The notes under the pieces: generated by a model
Seen by the model: only the letters and a program-made list of their open reading frames with translations
Database searches by the model: none
What the model was told of the DNA's origin: nothing
Part shown: positions 61,279 through 64,000 of the stretch, one piece after another
Numbering within the stretch: the first letter of the stretch is position 1
How the letters are laid out: each line of letters opens with the position of its first letter
Translations under genes and position numbers: made by a program
Origin: Punica granatum
Lineage: Eukaryota; Streptophyta; Magnoliopsida; Myrtales; Lythraceae
Assembly (NCBI RefSeq): GCF_007655135.1
Contig: NC_045130.1
Location: 4,588,001-4,652,000 of the forward strand
Direction of reading: 5' to 3'
DNA length: 64,000 nt

Positions 61279-64000
61279 CTAACGCCCTTGCGGATTCATA
61301 ATCTCAGAGAACACAGCTCCGGTAAAGTTCTGGGAATCGTTGCTCATTGAACTGCCAGTAGTGGTAGTCATCATGCTGCTCTTCTCGCCTCCACTGCTAA
61401 TGAACTTGCCGAAATCGCTTCCACTGTCTGACGGTGTCCAGTTAAGCGGGACCTCATCCTCCTTGATGGCACCGCCCATTATGACGGCTGCCTTGGGTTT
61501 CATCCCCTCTGCATTCTCCTGCAGCTGCAGCGCGAACTCGAGGCCCCACACCACGTCATTCATTGATGGGCGCTGGGCCCCCTCGTCCTGCAGGCAGCTC
61601 ATTGCAATCTCTGCGAACTTCTTCAGGCACTCAGGGGCGATCCGGCCTCTCAGGTTCGGGTCCATGATCTTGCCGAGGGTCCCATTGCGGTAGCAGCTCT
61701 GGGCCCATGAAGCCAGGCTGATCTGCTTCTTCTCCATTGTCCGATTCACTGGCGGCCGAGCGCATAGCACCTCAAACAGCACGACACCAAATGAGTACAC
61801 ATCGGACTTTTCTGTCAGCTGCTGTCGGCGTAGGTACTCCGGATCCAGGTAGCCGAAAGTTCCCTTTACGACAGTGGTCACATGGTCCTTGGAGTTGGGC
61901 ATGTTGGTGGGGCCAATCTTTGAGAGCCCGAAGTCGGAGACCTTTGCCACCCACTTGTCATCCAACAAGATGTTGGTCGTCTTCATGTCGCGATGGATGA
62001 TCATGTTCTTCGTACCGGTGTGGAGGTAGTGCAGCCCCCGGGCAGCCCCAATGCAGATATCAAGCCGCTGCTTCCACGAGAGTGGTGCGTTCTCCGTATT
62101 GTAAAGGTGGTCCCGAAGTGTCCCATGGGACATGTAATCATACACGAGGATCATCTCTCCTCCGTCATTGCAGTACCCGATCAGGGAAACCAGGTGGAGG
62201 TGGCGGAGCTGAGACAGCATCTCGATCTCCGTCGTGAACTCGCGAGCCCCCTGCTGGGATCCAGGATTCAGCCGCTTGATTGCCACCGTTGTGGATCCCC
62301 CATCCACATACCCCTTGTACACGTTCCCGAAGCCCCCCACCCCGATGATGAAGATCTCGTCAAAGCCATTTGTGGCTGCCTTGATCTCTGCCAGCGAGAA
62401 TCGGCGGCACAAATCGGCCGGCAGTGATGAGTCCTGGGTCTTGGTCGACTTGGTTGTAGTGTACGACAGCGGCCCCCAGAGCGAGGTCTTGTCAGTATAA
62501 GTCGAATCCTTGCTACTCCTCCGACTCCAGAAAGTCAAGAAGCACAGAAGACCGAGCACCAAAACGCCAGAAACACTCCCACCTGCAATAGCAGCTATCA
62601 CGTTCTTACTGATGCCACCGGCTGAGGATGTCCGCTCCCGTGGTTGCTGAGGTGGATCCGGAACCCGTGTGGGGTCCGGGTTAGGTCCGGCCAGGTTGCG
62701 GTTGTCGCTGCTGATTTTGAAAACCTCTACGCCATTGAGAAGCGCATCAGCATAAACGGAATACTGCTCTGGGCCTGTGTGGAGTGAGACGGTGAGGTTA
62801 ATCTTCTTGCTCGTAGGAGCAAACATATCCACGGCATAATCTTTGTAAATAGGAATTCCTCTTCCTCCAGTCCACTGGATAACATCCGCCATTGAATCAG
62901 CTACCAGGGAAGCTATGTAGATCTTGAATACACGATCGCCAAATTTGCTTATCTCTCTCTGAAACTCACAGAAATGTAACCTGATGAGGTAATGGAAGTT
63001 GGAATCGACCTGGAAAGACCAGGTTAAATTGTATGTGGTGGTGATGCTCCTGTTGGTTCCCATAGACCTTGCGGTTCTGTAAACATCCTCTGGGGCAGCA
63101 TATTCAGGAATGTGATCAAAGACAAGGGGGATGGACCAGTTCGCTGGCAAGACACTGCTAAGGTCCTCAGTCAAGTAATGATCGTCCGAACCCGTCCAAG
63201 ACCGGAACATACCGGTGTCATCATTGGGGTCAATCGTCTTCCCGCCGACGTTTATGCGATATACCTGTTAATCCAAGGAAGGGGGAAAAAAAACAAAAAG
63301 TTGGATCTTTATTCATGTCTAAATCGTCGTAGCCTGCACTTCTAGTACTTATTCAAAGCCCCCAGTTTCTGCAGTTGTGCATGACAGTATTTAAGATGAT
63401 TCAGTCTCCCTTTTTCTTTTTATTAAGGTTTGATGTTAATCGTGTATGCATGGAGCTTTTCCACATATTCTGAAGTAAAAAATTGAGTTATTACTGACAA
63501 GTGTGAAAATAATTGCTTTGAGAAAAACCTCTGTTTTTCTAACCATTTGACGCAATACCATGCCGACTCAATCATCTATCTGTTGCATCCAAGTAAATCT
63601 GTAGCCGATTCCGTAACTCTAAGATGGAAAAACTCATGGAAATTGCAACTTTTGCCGTCCCTAATGAGATATAGTTAGTTCTTAACGTACCGTCTCCAGA
63701 GCATTTGTGGGGCTCAACGTCATGAACAAGTTGTTGTCGAGAAATTTAACCTCGCGGGAACCGTCCACGGTGCCGTTGCCGTAGTAAAGATCAGGTGGCA
63801 TGGAGACGATCTCGATCCCATTGATGAGAGCATATGCAGCTGGCCTGTCAGTTCCCGGAGTGAAGGTCAAGTTCAGCCTCTGGTTGTCCTCGACCACCAC
63901 GCAGAACTCCTTGGAGAACTGAGGTCTGGTAAGGTTATCGGCCACAAGCGAGGCACTGAAGTTCTGGAGGAGGGTGTAAGGGCCGGAGCCCACGGAAAAG
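61279..64000 (-). CDS. FERONIA-like receptor kinase (CrRLK1L), 5' end beyond window
   Basis: Paralogue of the kinase at 39406-42627, in segmental copy B. Exon 2 is 63264-61279 (1986 nt, the same length). Exon 1 is seen from the window edge to 63691 and begins inside the first malectin domain (FSVGSGPYTLLQNF...). Splice sites and phase are identical. The second malectin domain, TM helix (NVIAAIAGGSVSGVLVLGLL), GVGGFGNVYKG, VAIK, HRDMK and DFG, and the FERONIA-type C-terminus IMNPQGR are all intact. Unlike its paralogue it keeps the usual GYLDPEY and SDVYSFG. Its juxtamembrane-facing part (VDMFAPTSKKINL..., DNRNLAGPNPDPTRV) is closer to the pseudogene at 45129-47058 than to the copy A kinase, which suggests gene conversion. 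Probably functional. Confidence 0.93.

Larger units (their letters stand above)
53148..64000. repeat. Segmental duplication, copy B
   Basis: Direct copy of 35034-42232. The length excess of about 3.65 kb is mostly explained by a 3138-bp solo LTR and a 300-bp MITE present only here, each with its target duplication. The left border lies just after a Helitron-like end (CCGTGCAACACGCG, 53122-53135). The right border is beyond the window. Confidence 0.93.

Overview
The window is nuclear DNA from a flowering plant, most likely a eudicot. It has GT-AG introns, two eukaryotic-type tRNA genes, plant-only families (COBRA/COBRA-like, CrRLK1L receptor kinases, Ole e 1-extensin proteins, B12D) and many plant transposons. 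The order Ole e 1/extensin, TRM1, COBL4 and mitochondrial carrier resembles, from memory, the Arabidopsis At5g157xx-At5g158xx and At5g1563x-At5g1564x neighbourhoods. I cannot name the species.

Region 1 (1-17.6 kb) is gene-rich. It holds a proline-rich Ole e 1 protein (-), a tRNA-Ile(AAU), a 12-exon tRNA guanine-26 dimethyltransferase TRM1 (+), a tRNA-Asp(GUC), the 3' part of a B12D-like mitochondrial protein (-), and two convergent COBRA-family genes. These are COBL4-like (+) with two AC-type MYB elements upstream, and COBRA/COBL1-like (-). Both have six exons, with near-identical exon lengths and identical intron phases.

Region 2 (about 20-31.6 kb) is a nest of mobile DNA. An 11.4-kb stretch has inverted ends that carry arrays of a 20-21-bp repeat. 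Its left end is interrupted by a long-inverted-repeat element, and its interior by a complete 8090-bp Ty1-copia element with 1711-bp LTRs and a perfect 5-bp target duplication. The copia polyprotein frame is broken three times.

Region 3 (32.1-35.5 kb) is an intact six-exon mitochondrial carrier gene. Region 4 (35-64 kb) is a direct segmental duplication. Each copy carries the 3' end of the carrier gene, AT-rich Helitron-like repeats with a captured gene fragment, and a FERONIA-like receptor kinase on the minus strand: 39406-42627, and 61279 past the window end. Copy B has additionally gained a 300-bp MITE and a 3138-bp solo LTR; copy A shows the empty sites. Between the copies lie a chimeric, frameshifted kinase pseudogene (+), a decayed ectodomain remnant, a Tourist-like MITE and a 668-bp Mutator-like element with a 10-bp target duplication.

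The working genes cover cell-wall architecture and sensing (COBRA, COBL4, Ole e 1/PRP, FERONIA-like kinases), tRNA modification and mitochondrial functions. The main novelty is structural: the carrier/kinase duplication can be ordered in time by the insertions in one copy only.
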